Assembly: GCF_001683915.1 (NCBI RefSeq)
Contig: NZ_LXTT01000037.1
Location: forward strand, 1 to 36,078
Direction of reading: 5' to 3'
DNA length: 36,078 nucleotides
Source of the DNA: Allomuricauda sp. CP2A
Lineage (GTDB): Bacteria > Bacteroidota > Bacteroidia > Flavobacteriales > Flavobacteriaceae
Shown: piece after piece, positions 26,000 to 33,062 of the stretch
Numbering within the stretch: position 1 is the stretch's first letter
Layout: every line of letters begins with the position of its first letter
The notes under the pieces: generated by a model
The model's database searches: none
Told to the model about the DNA's origin: nothing
What the model saw: only the letters and a program-made list of their open reading frames with translations
Made by a program: the position numbers and the translations under genes

Positions 26000-26046
26000 A
26001 ATGATTAAACCATTGGACAATGCCCCTGTCCAAGTTATAAATCATT
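26000..26046. repeat. nested inverted repeat upstream of the Spy-like gene
   Basis: AATGATT (26000-26006) pairs with AATCATT (26040-26046), and TTGGACA (26013-26019) with TGTCCAA (26027-26033). Both pairs share one centre at 26023, separated by a six-base internal loop on each side. It ends 13 bp before the ATG at 26060, so it lies in the leader or promoter. Confidence 0.65.
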
Positions 26047-26059
26047 AAAAAGTAAACAT

Positions 26060-26506
26060 ATGAAACGATTAGCAGTAGCATTGGCACTTTTGGTTTCCTT
26101 AAGTGCCTTGGCGCAAAAGCAACACGGCCATAGCATGCACAAAGGTCCAAAAATGGACATGACCGCAGAACAGATGGCCACTTTGCAGACCAAAAAAATG
26201 ACCTTGGCCCTAGACTTGACCAAGGCCCAGCAACAGAAGGTCATGACCCTAAATTTGGATGAGGCTGAATTTAGAAAGGCCAAGTGGGAGGAAATAAAAG
26301 CCAAAAGAGAAAGTGGCGAACGCGAAAAACCCACACCTGAAGAACGATTTGAAAGGGAGAATGCAAGATTGGAGCATCAAATTGCGCATCAGGAAAAAAT
26401 GAAGGAGGTATTGAGCGATGAGCAGTACCAAACCTGGAAAAAACTACGATTCGCGAAAGCGCATCGCGGCGAAAAGAAAATGCAGGAGAGAAGAAGAAGA
26501 GGATAG
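26060..26506 (+). CDS. Spy/CpxP-like periplasmic protein
   Basis: A 148-residue protein with a signal peptide (about 1-19, ending SALAQ), a histidine- and methionine-rich segment (KQHGHSMHKGPKMDM) and a helical body rich in K, E, Q and R. The helices contain LTKAQQQKVMTLN, a match to the LTxxQ motif of the Spy/CpxP superfamily, and LSDEQYQTWKKLR, its usual partner. The family includes periplasmic chaperones and metal- or envelope-stress modulators. The His/Met segment is consistent with copper or zinc binding (inference). A terminator lies 20 bp downstream. A nested inverted repeat sits before the start codon. Confidence 0.82.
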   Translation: MKRLAVALALLVSLSALAQKQHGHSMHKGPKMDMTAEQMATLQTKKMTLALDLTKAQQQKVMTLNLDEAEFRKAKWEEIKAKRESGEREKPTPEERFERENARLEHQIAHQEKMKEVLSDEQYQTWKKLRFAKAHRGEKKMQERRRRG

Positions 26507-26525
26507 TGTTTTTTGTTGATTTTTA

Positions 26526-26561
26526 GAAGCCGCGCCTGCCATGGGTGCGGCTTCTTCTTTT
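26526..26561 (+). terminator. intrinsic terminator after the Spy-like gene
   Basis: GAAGCCGC (26526-26533) pairs with GCGGCTTC (26547-26554), extended by CC/GG near the loop, and is followed by TTCTTTTGG. The stem is GC-rich and starts 20 bp after the stop codon. Confidence 0.75.
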
Positions 26562-26584
26562 GGTTAAATTGAAAAAAACAATTG

Positions 26585-26697
26585 TATCGTCTTTTTTGAC
26601 GATATTTAAAATTATCGGCTTTTTTACAGATATTTGTATATATCGGCTTTTTTACAGATATTTACATATATCTGCTGATTAACGGATATTCCTTATA
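26585..26697. repeat. four tandem 28-bp units, each a dyad operator-like site
   Basis: Units begin at exact 28-bp steps (26586, 26614, 26642 and 26670). Each holds a 20-bp dyad of TATC-type arms around six bases: TATCGTC-N6-GACGATA (perfect), TATCGGC-N6-ACAGATA (twice) and TATCTGC-N6-ACGGATA. The dyads start at 26585, 26613, 26641 and 26669, and AT-rich linkers separate them. The array ends 7 bp before the satD ATG and is probably its operator. No spacer sequence is unique, so it is not a CRISPR. Confidence 0.8.
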
Positions 26698-26704
26698 AGA
26701 AAAA

Positions 26705-27304
26705 ATGGTTGCCATACTTACTGGAGACATCAAAAACTCATCGGCGCATAAAACCACCAAATGGCTGCCCCAATTAAAGGAAGCCTTGGGCAAATATGGA
26801 AAAGAACCCAAAGCTTGGGAAATTTACCGTGGTGATAGTTTTCAGTTGGAGACCCATCCGGAAAATGCACTGGAAGCCGCAGTGTACATCAAGACCTGTA
26901 TAAAGCAGATTCGCCACATGGATGTGCGGATAGCCATTGGGCTTGGTGAAAAAACCTATGATGCCCAAAAAATAACCGAATCCAATGGGCCGGCATTTGT
27001 GCTTTCAGGAGAATGCTTTGAAAATCTCAAAAAACAAACCATGGCCCTAAAATCAGCATCCCAAGATTTTGATACCCCCATAAATTTAATGCTTCAACTC
27101 GCCTCCCTTTCCATGGACAGTTGGCTACCGGCCACCGCCAGAGTCGTAAAAACTGCCTTGGACAACCCCAAAGCGAGTCAAACAGAACTCGCATCAATTT
27201 TGGGCAAGTCACAAAGCACCATTAGCGAAGCCCTTATACGTGCCGGCTTTGACGAAGTCCAAAAAATGATTCAATTCTATCAATCCCAACTCTCCCAACT
27301 ATGA
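26705..27304 (+). CDS. satD: SatD-family protein (cyclase-like fold plus helix-turn-helix)
   Basis: A 199-residue protein of the SatD family, named after a gene of the S. mutans acid-tolerance locus. The N-terminal 130 residues look like a class III nucleotidyl cyclase: ILTGDIKNSS (D8) sits where these enzymes have the first metal-binding Asp, IYRGDSFQL (D44) corresponds to the second, and DVRIAIGLGE with NGPAFVLSG to the later strands. The catalytic Asn-x3-Arg pair of active cyclases is not seen. The C-terminal part (about 150-183) is a helix-turn-helix: ASQTELASILGKSQSTISEALIRAG. The stop codon overlaps the next start as ATGA, so it is translated together with DUF3307. The tandem dyads just upstream suggest autoregulation. 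The cyclase comparison is my inference. Confidence 0.8.
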   Translation: MVAILTGDIKNSSAHKTTKWLPQLKEALGKYGKEPKAWEIYRGDSFQLETHPENALEAAVYIKTCIKQIRHMDVRIAIGLGEKTYDAQKITESNGPAFVLSGECFENLKKQTMALKSASQDFDTPINLMLQLASLSMDSWLPATARVVKTALDNPKASQTELASILGKSQSTISEALIRAGFDEVQKMIQFYQSQLSQL

Positions 27305-28023
27305 TACTGGCACTAAAACTCATCCTGGCACATTTTATAGGTGATTTTGTCCTACAGCCCAGCCATTGGGTGGAAGACAAGCTCCAAAACAAATGGAAAT
27401 CCAAATACCTCTATGGGCACATTGGGATACATCTATTGACCCTATTGCTCATCCTCCAGTTTCAACATTTGGGTGCCGTGGCCATTATTGTTGTCTCCCA
27501 TTTTTTAATAGATGTGGGCAAGCTCAGCCTTACCAACGAAAAAAATTACCGCTGGTTGTTTGTGGTGGACCAAATCCTCCATCTTTTGGTCATTGCCGCC
27601 ATGGTGTACTGGATTTCCCCATTTGAGATTGATTTCAGTACAGTGTTTGGCGAGAAAAACCTTTTAATGATCACCTTTTTGGTGTTCGTTACCTATGTCT
27701 GCGGTATTTTGATGCGCATGTTGTTGGCCCCCTATATTGATGAAATAGCAAAAGATGAGGAAAACGGCGAAGGAGGCTCCCTTAAAAATGCCGGCACCTA
27801 CATTGGTATGTTGGAACGCCTTTTTGTATTTGGTTTTATTCTGATTCAACAATGGGCGGCCATTGGATTGTTGATCGCGGCCAAATCCGTATTCCGATTT
27901 GGGGACCTCAACAAAGGCAAGAACCGTAAACTGACCGAGTATGTTCTTATTGGCACCCTATTGAGTTTTGGATTTGCCATTCTATCAGGGATATTGTACG
28001 AATACTTGTTGCTGTTCATCTAA
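27301..28023 (+). CDS. DUF3307 membrane protein
   Basis: A 240-residue inner-membrane protein with about six hydrophobic segments. Conserved polar residues are embedded at regular intervals: H11, D15 and Q19 (AHFIGDFVLQP), H40 and H44 (YGHIGIH), H67, D71 and K74 (SHFLIDVGK), D90 and H94 (DQILH). This arrangement is typical of DUF3307 and would suit a metal-binding site in the membrane, though no activity is known. The start overlaps satD by ATGA, showing translational coupling; SatD-DUF3307 pairs recur in other bacteria, so the two likely work together. No terminator is obvious downstream. Confidence 0.85.
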   Translation: MILALKLILAHFIGDFVLQPSHWVEDKLQNKWKSKYLYGHIGIHLLTLLLILQFQHLGAVAIIVVSHFLIDVGKLSLTNEKNYRWLFVVDQILHLLVIAAMVYWISPFEIDFSTVFGEKNLLMITFLVFVTYVCGILMRMLLAPYIDEIAKDEENGEGGSLKNAGTYIGMLERLFVFGFILIQQWAAIGLLIAAKSVFRFGDLNKGKNRKLTEYVLIGTLLSFGFAILSGILYEYLLLFI

Positions 28024-28170
28024 AAAATAATCGCAATCTATTGATTTTTAGAAATTTGTAGTATCTTATAGTTGATTCCCAACACCTACTATTAGCTCCC
28101 CTAACTGCCCAAATCAAAACATAATGGATTTGTTAAAACCCGACACTCTAGTCAATATATTCTGTGTGCC

Positions 28171-29502
28171 ATGAAAAATGTATCTATCAACTCGCTTACA
28201 AGTATCTTTCTTGCACTTTTTTTACTGCAAAGTTGTTCAGAAAAAACCATCAATCCAGAGGATTACAATCCTGAAATTGTAATTGCATGGAACGAAAAAG
28301 TTATGGACATGGCCATTGCGGAAGATGGTCTTTCCACACTTAAAGGACTACGAACACTTTCCTTGATGCACATTGCGATGCACAATGCTCTAAACAGCAT
28401 TGTTCCAAAATACACCTCATACAACTTTACTTCAGAGAAAATAGATGGAGACCCATTAGCAACAGCAGCTTATGCCGCCTACACTATTGCGTTACATCAA
28501 TATCCTAATGAAAAAGAAGCGCTTCAGGAAGAATTGGAACATTGGATAAAGGATATTTCCAAAGAGACAAAAGAAATTGCAAAAAATCTTGGTGAAACAA
28601 CAGCCATATCCATTCTTCAGGTTCGGTACAATGATGGATGGGATACGGAATCGGAATATACATGGCATCCCATGGCTCCAGGTGTTTATGCCGAATTCAA
28701 TGAACATAGCGGCACTCCTGAAGGTTTTATTTTTGGGGCAGGATGGGCCAAAGCCGAACCTTTTATGCTTCCCAAACAGAACTATTTTAGGTCTCCACCC
28801 CCACCTGAAATCCAAAGTGAATCCTACACCCAAGCATTTAATGAGGTGAAAGAGGTTGGAAGCACAAAAAGTAGCACTCGAACCAAGGACCAAGCCCATT
28901 TGGCCATGTGGTGGAAAGATTTTGTGGAGAATTCCCATAACCGACTTGCCCGTCAACTGATCGAAAAAGAACAACTAAATCTTTGGGAAGCAAGCCGTCT
29001 GTTTGCTCTACTCAACATGACCGTTTACGATGCTTACATCAATGTTTTTGACAACAAATTCCATTACAACCACTGGCGACCTTACACGGCAATCCATTGG
29101 GCTGAAAATGATGAAAATCCAGATACCGAACCTGACCCTGAGTGGAACAACCTTCATTTGCATACGTATCCTTTTCCATCCTATCCTTCCGCACACGGAA
29201 CTGCCAGTAGCGCTGCCATGACCGTCTTGGCCAGTACCTTGGGAACAGGGGATGAGTATGCCTTTACCATGGTCACTCCAGAAGTGGACAAAGCTGGACT
29301 CTTTTCTGAGAAGGTAAAAATGGATCCCCCCACCCGTTCCTTTTCAAGTTTCTCGGAAGCTGCTCATGAAGCTGCCCTATCCCGGGTGTATTTGGGTATT
29401 CATTTTAGATATGATTCAGAAGAGAGCGTTCTCTTGGGAAAAAAAATAGGTGACTATGCTTTGAACAACTTTCTCAAAGCTGTGGAAATCCCTAAACCAT
29501 AA
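28171..29502 (+). CDS. vanadium-dependent haloperoxidase/PAP2-family lipoprotein
   Basis: A 443-residue protein with a lipoprotein signal (LFLLQSC, Cys near residue 22). The active-site signature of vanadium haloperoxidases and acid phosphatases is present: K296-x6-R303-P304 (KFHYNHWRP), P339-S-A-H342 (YPSAHGT) and S404-R405-x5-H411-x3-D415 (SRVYLGIHFRYD). These residues bind vanadate or phosphate, His411 being the covalent ligand. PSAH replaces the common PSGH. The protein would act at the cell surface or in the periplasm. Halide oxidation and phosphate-ester cleavage cannot be told apart from sequence. It is monocistronic and convergent with the NmrA gene. Confidence 0.88.
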   Translation: MKNVSINSLTSIFLALFLLQSCSEKTINPEDYNPEIVIAWNEKVMDMAIAEDGLSTLKGLRTLSLMHIAMHNALNSIVPKYTSYNFTSEKIDGDPLATAAYAAYTIALHQYPNEKEALQEELEHWIKDISKETKEIAKNLGETTAISILQVRYNDGWDTESEYTWHPMAPGVYAEFNEHSGTPEGFIFGAGWAKAEPFMLPKQNYFRSPPPPEIQSESYTQAFNEVKEVGSTKSSTRTKDQAHLAMWWKDFVENSHNRLARQLIEKEQLNLWEASRLFALLNMTVYDAYINVFDNKFHYNHWRPYTAIHWAENDENPDTEPDPEWNNLHLHTYPFPSYPSAHGTASSAAMTVLASTLGTGDEYAFTMVTPEVDKAGLFSEKVKMDPPTRSFSSFSEAAHEAALSRVYLGIHFRYDSEESVLLGKKIGDYALNNFLKAVEIPKP

Positions 29503-29530
29503 AAAGGACAAGTCGTAACTTGCCCTTGAT
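29503..29530. terminator. candidate bidirectional terminator
   Basis: AAGG-A-CAAGT and ACTTG-C-CCTT pair around a four-base loop between the convergent haloperoxidase-like and NmrA genes. The stem has one mismatch and the tail is AT-rich but not a clean T-tract. Confidence 0.4.
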
Positions 29531-29546
29531 CGGTAATTTTCCTCGT

Positions 29547-30383
29547 TTACACCTCTACCCCTTGGTTCCACACGCCTGTGGCTGCGGTCTCCTTTACATA
29601 TGCTGAAAAATCCTTGGGTTTTCTTCCCAACACCTTTTCAATGTCATGGGTAATGATCTCATTGGCTTTGTTTCCCAAAACCTCAGAAAACAGATAATTG
29701 ATCAACCAAACATAATCCGAAGGCACACCAAAGTCCTCCATCATTTTGGTATATGCTGGAAGCGATATGGGGGTAAATGCAATTTCACGACCTGTAGCTT
29801 CAGCAATTTCATTCACAACTTGGGCAAAAGTCAAAAAGCGAGGACCTGTCAATTCATAGATTTCACCATTGTGCTTGTCGTTCATCAACGCTTCCACAAC
29901 AACATCCGAAATATCATCCGTATCCACATAAGGTACTTTTGCTTCCGCTTGGGGCAGGGCCACGTGACCGGCCAAAATGGGATCCAAAAAGAAGCTTTCA
30001 CTAAAATTTTGGTTGAACCAACTCGCCCGAACAATGGTATGGTCAACCCCAGAGTTGATGACCACCTGCTCACACAATTCCGCTTCACGCTCCCCTTTTC
30101 CTGACAACAGCACCACTTTTTTGATACCTTTTTGCTGGGCCACCTTCATAAAACCTTCAATGGCCTCCAAGGCTCCGGGAACCGCAAGATCGGGTTGAAA
30201 AGTGATGTATACCCTGTCCATTCCTTCAAGCGCATTGGACCATGTTTCTGGATTTTCCCAATCAAAAGATGGGGTCTCACTACGTGAGCCTACACGCACA
30301 TTTTGATTCAATTCCGTCAATTTCCGGGCAACTTTACGTCCTGTTTTTCCTTTTCCTCCGAGAACTAAATAATTTGTTTTCAT
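29547..30383 (-). CDS. NmrA-like NAD(P)-binding protein
   Basis: A 278-residue protein of the atypical short-chain dehydrogenase group. The N-terminal GGKGKTGRKV (Gly9-Gly15) is the Rossmann dinucleotide-binding loop, and VRVGSRSE follows as the second strand. KKVVLLSGKGERE, HTIVRASWFNQNFSE and YELTGPRFLTFAQVVNEIAEATGREI match NmrA/NAD-dependent epimerase-like proteins. The Ser-Tyr-Lys triad is not seen, so it may be a redox sensor or reductase such as quinone or azoreductase-like QorB types; its substrate is unknown. It lies 437 bp downstream of the DUF5367 gene start and is likely co-transcribed with it. Confidence 0.85.
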   Translation of the reverse strand: MKTNYLVLGGKGKTGRKVARKLTELNQNVRVGSRSETPSFDWENPETWSNALEGMDRVYITFQPDLAVPGALEAIEGFMKVAQQKGIKKVVLLSGKGEREAELCEQVVINSGVDHTIVRASWFNQNFSESFFLDPILAGHVALPQAEAKVPYVDTDDISDVVVEALMNDKHNGEIYELTGPRFLTFAQVVNEIAEATGREIAFTPISLPAYTKMMEDFGVPSDYVWLINYLFSEVLGNKANEIITHDIEKVLGRKPKDFSAYVKETAATGVWNQGVEV

Positions 30384-30409
30384 GATTTTTCTTGTTTTAC
30401 TATTAAATT

Positions 30410-30820
30410 TTAATTGTTATGGATGGATTGTTTTTTTGTTGTGGGTTTTACCTTGAAATTCCAAAACAGAACTACGGTAAGTACAAACTCCATGGCTATC
30501 AACCAGAAGCCAGGCGAGACATAAAAACTGTAGTATGAACCGCCATAGGGAGCCATTAGATATGGAACCGTAATCAGTGCATCCATCAGGGCACTGGTCA
30601 GGAACAACACTAATCCAATCTTTAGTCCATGAGTTTTAGTGTCCTTCATGTAGTAGAACCATGAACCCATCCAAACCAAGGGTATCACAGTCAAAGAGAG
30701 AACCAGATTGGCTTGAAAATCCAAATCCTCCATAACCGGAATACAATAGGAAAGCAAAAAAATGCCCACGCCAACAGTCCAAATAATAAGTCCGATAAAT
30801 ACTGCTCTAAAGAATTTCAT
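30410..30820 (-). CDS. DUF5367-type small membrane protein
   Basis: A 136-residue protein from ATG 30820 with four hydrophobic segments: FIGLIIWTVGVGIFLLSY, LVLSLTVIPLVWMGSWFYY, GLVLFLTSALMDALITVPYL and FWLIAMEFVLTVVLF. Composition and size suit DUF5367, a family I recall as frequent in Bacteroidota; function unknown. The frame continues upstream to 30943, overlapping the divergent cyclase start, but the added residues contain no signal and cross the putative promoter. The NmrA gene starts 26 bp beyond its stop, so the two form an operon. Upstream lie two 14-bp direct repeats 21 bp apart. Confidence 0.65.
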   Translation of the reverse strand: MKFFRAVFIGLIIWTVGVGIFLLSYCIPVMEDLDFQANLVLSLTVIPLVWMGSWFYYMKDTKTHGLKIGLVLFLTSALMDALITVPYLMAPYGGSYYSFYVSPGFWLIAMEFVLTVVLFWNFKVKPTTKKQSIHNN

Positions 30821-30874
30821 TTTTGTATTTGTTTTAGGATTACGGGGCAAAATTGCACCAAACACACTGGGTCT

Positions 30875-30909
30875 ATTTGTTTGAAAAGCAGTAAGATTTG
30901 TTTGAAAAG
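30875..30909. promoter_or_regulatory. two 14-bp direct repeats, 21 bp apart (AraC-type operator candidate)
   Basis: ATTTGTTTGAAAAG occurs exactly at 30875-30888 and 30896-30909. Read on the minus strand they lie upstream of CAATTTTG, a one-mismatch -7 box for the DUF5367 gene. A 21-bp step is two helical turns and equals the araI1-araI2 spacing. Confidence 0.55.
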
Positions 30910-30911
30910 GA

Positions 30912-30919
30912 TAACTTTG
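30912..30919 (+). promoter_or_regulatory. candidate -7 element of the cyclase gene (4 nt before ATG)
   Basis: TAACTTTG matches TAnnTTTG exactly and ends four bases before the ATG at 30924, so the mRNA would be leaderless. It directly follows the second 14-bp repeat. Confidence 0.45.
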
Positions 30920-30923
30920 GAAG

Positions 30924-31979
30924 ATGACCTTGGCTTTCATCAATAACCGCAGGTGGCGGATTATCCGGTTTTATTGCATTGGGTGGACCCTTGCCTTTGT
31001 GTATCTGAGCATTGTGCGTGGTGTGGGCACCACAGAAATGGGCAGCCTTAAATTTGATTTGCTTTCCAGCCTATTGATCTCAATAACCTTGGGTCCCATC
31101 ATAGGACTGATTTCCGGGTTTGCCCAAATTCTGACGGAGGAACGAGTACAAAAATACCGCTCTTTGATCACCCTTCTTCTTTTCCGCATGATCTATGGCA
31201 TCCTCTTCTTGATCCTATTGATTTTGGGAGCGTATACGGTTTACCAATTCTATTTTGGCACTTCCATGGGCATTGTAGATTTTGCCATTGATGCCGGTAG
31301 TGGAGCAATTTATTTTTATGTATTGTCCGTTGATGTCTTTTTAACCCTTTTACGACAGATTAATCTCATGTTGGGGGAAGGCAATTTAAGAAAGCTGATA
31401 CAAGGGAAATTTTTTAACCCCAGGGAAGAGGAACGTATTTTTATGTTTTTGGACCTACAATCCTCCACCCAGCTTGCCGAACAATTGGGACACGTAAAAT
31501 ACAGTTTATTGATTCAGGATTGCTTTAACGACCTCGGAAATGCCATCGCCAATAACCGGGCTGAAATCTATCAATATGTGGGTGATGAAGCGGTACTGAC
31601 CTGGACCTTGGAAAACGGGCTCAAGAACGAAAACTGTCTGAAAGCGTTTTACAACTTCAAATTGGCGTTGGCGAAAAAGCGCAACTACTATGAAAAAAAA
31701 TATGGTGTTCTACCCTTTTTTAAGGCGGGGATGCACCTGGGCCTGGTCACCGTTACCGAAGTAGGAAAATACAAAAAGGAGATCGCCTATCACGGGGACA
31801 CCTTGAACACCGCCGCCCGTATTCAAGGGCAGTGCAATGTGCTGGACAGCGAGCTTTTGGTGTCTGAAACGCTTGCCGATCATTTTAATTCCGGTGAATA
31901 TTCATTCGCCGCGCTGGGCAGCATTTCCCTAAAGGGAAAAGAAGAAAAAGTGGGCCTTTTTGCCGTCTCTCAAAATTAG
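30924..31979 (+). CDS. membrane-bound class III adenylate/guanylate cyclase
   Basis: A 351-residue protein. Four hydrophobic segments (residues about 10-32, 48-70, 80-110 and 126-150) form a membrane domain, followed by a class III catalytic domain of about 180 residues. Catalytic features are all visible: first metal Asp177 (FMFLDLQSSTQLAEQLG), second Asp221 (YQYVGDEAVLTW), base-selecting K284/K285 and D292 (KKEIAYHGD), and transition-state Asn295 and Arg299 (NTAARIQ). The Lys-Asp pair favours ATP, so cAMP is the probable product. An active cyclase is expected, yet no cAMP receptor is identified; the Crp-like protein at 11128 is too far away to link by position. It is divergent from DUF5367 and convergent with the AraC gene, 7 bp away. 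Confidence 0.92.
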   Translation: MTLAFINNRRWRIIRFYCIGWTLAFVYLSIVRGVGTTEMGSLKFDLLSSLLISITLGPIIGLISGFAQILTEERVQKYRSLITLLLFRMIYGILFLILLILGAYTVYQFYFGTSMGIVDFAIDAGSGAIYFYVLSVDVFLTLLRQINLMLGEGNLRKLIQGKFFNPREEERIFMFLDLQSSTQLAEQLGHVKYSLLIQDCFNDLGNAIANNRAEIYQYVGDEAVLTWTLENGLKNENCLKAFYNFKLALAKKRNYYEKKYGVLPFFKAGMHLGLVTVTEVGKYKKEIAYHGDTLNTAARIQGQCNVLDSELLVSETLADHFNSGEYSFAALGSISLKGKEEKVGLFAVSQN

Positions 31980-31986
31980 TGCTGTT

Positions 31987-32844
31987 CTATCGTCTGATTT
32001 CACTGGGACGGAATCCAAACTTTTTGGCAAAGGCATTGGAAAAGGAACTGAGGCTATCGTATCCCACTTGCCAAGCGGCTTCCTGCACCGTGACTTCATG
32101 ATTTCGGAGCAGCTCATGGGCCTTGTCCATCCGCTCATTTTGAAGGTATTTGAACACGGGAACACCAAAAATCTCCTTGAAGTTCTTTTTCAATTTAAAA
32201 CTGTTGAGGCCTATCTGTCTGGACAACTCCGTCAAAGAGGGCGGATTGTCCAATTGGTTGGAAAGAATTTCCTTGGCCTGGAACAATTTCTCACGTTCGG
32301 ATGCTTTGATGACTGTTTTGTCCATCGAGGCCAGTTGTCCAAAGAAATGGGATAGCAATGTTGTAATCTGACTCCGAAAAAACATCATTTTGGTTTTTCC
32401 TTCATACGAGTTATGAAAAATTTGGTCCACTACGGATTGCATCTCTGGGGTCATAAAAAATTGGGGGCCGTCCACATAATGGTCCGATGGGTTCACCAAT
32501 TGGTTGAGCATTTCCGAAAAAAGTTCCCCCTCCTCGTTGGGAAGTTTCGCAAGATTTCGGGGTGAAGTGGCAATCACAATACATTCCAAAGGTTTATCCG
32601 AAGTCACTTTGTGCTCAAACACCACCTTTTCATCCGCATAGAAGGAGAGCGCCAATCCCTTGGTATATTGAAAATCTTTTTGGGTATCGACATATTTTAC
32701 AGAAAGGTCCACATTGCCCGAACCATAGAATGCCACCGCTATCACCGGTTCGTCAAACACGCATGAATCTGTTATGGGCACATCGGCCTTGGCCTCTTCC
32801 ACCAAAATGGTAAAATCGTTGATGTCGATAATATCTCGGGTCAT
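31987..32844 (-). CDS. AraC-family transcriptional regulator
   Basis: A 285-residue regulator from ATG 32844 (the frame extends to TTG 32862, inside the -7 box). The N-terminal 180 residues are a PchR-like sensing domain; the C-terminal 100 are the double helix-turn-helix, ending LSRQIGLNSFKLKKNFKEIF and VQEAAWQVGYDSLSSFSNAF with KKFGFRPSEIRR. Regulators of this subgroup often respond to siderophores or other small ligands, unknown here. It is convergent with the cyclase gene and lies beyond it from the DUF5367/NmrA operon, whose upstream direct repeats are a possible target. Confidence 0.92.
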   Translation of the reverse strand: MTRDIIDINDFTILVEEAKADVPITDSCVFDEPVIAVAFYGSGNVDLSVKYVDTQKDFQYTKGLALSFYADEKVVFEHKVTSDKPLECIVIATSPRNLAKLPNEEGELFSEMLNQLVNPSDHYVDGPQFFMTPEMQSVVDQIFHNSYEGKTKMMFFRSQITTLLSHFFGQLASMDKTVIKASEREKLFQAKEILSNQLDNPPSLTELSRQIGLNSFKLKKNFKEIFGVPVFKYLQNERMDKAHELLRNHEVTVQEAAWQVGYDSLSSFSNAFAKKFGFRPSEIRR

Positions 32845-32859
32845 GGGCCTGAAATTACC

Positions 32860-32867
32860 CAAAGTTA
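32860..32867 (-). promoter_or_regulatory. candidate -7 element of the AraC gene
   Basis: On the minus strand TAACTTTG ends 15 nt before the ATG at 32844 and covers the first codons of the longer frame, favouring the ATG. No good TTG is seen at -33. Confidence 0.45.
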
Positions 32868-32936
32868 GTCAGTTGGGGAAATCCACCTTGTTTTTTAGTA
32901 TCATTTTGGATGGTCAATTTTGAGGTAGTTTCTGTG

Positions 32937-32964
32937 AAAGCGGGGCAATTGCTCCGCTTTTTTT
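32937..32964 (+). terminator. orphan plus-strand terminator-like hairpin
   Basis: AAAGCGG-G-GCAATTGC-T-CCGCTTT (32937-32960) is a near-perfect palindrome with one mismatch, followed by TTTTTTT on the plus strand. No plus-strand gene ends just upstream, so it may attenuate transcription into the ArsC-like gene 99 bp downstream. Confidence 0.6.
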
Positions 32965-33062
32965 ATGTCTTTACGCCCCCAAATGCTTTTAAGACACCAA
33001 ATAAATGGATAGCGTTAAATCAAACCCATCCCTTGGATAACTTTACAAGAAACTATAATTTG

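Noticed and set aside
26585..26697. CRISPR-like array of 28-bp repeats
   Set aside because: The repeats abut at exact 28-bp steps with no unique spacers, no cas genes are nearby, and the units are dyads directly before a DNA-binding protein.
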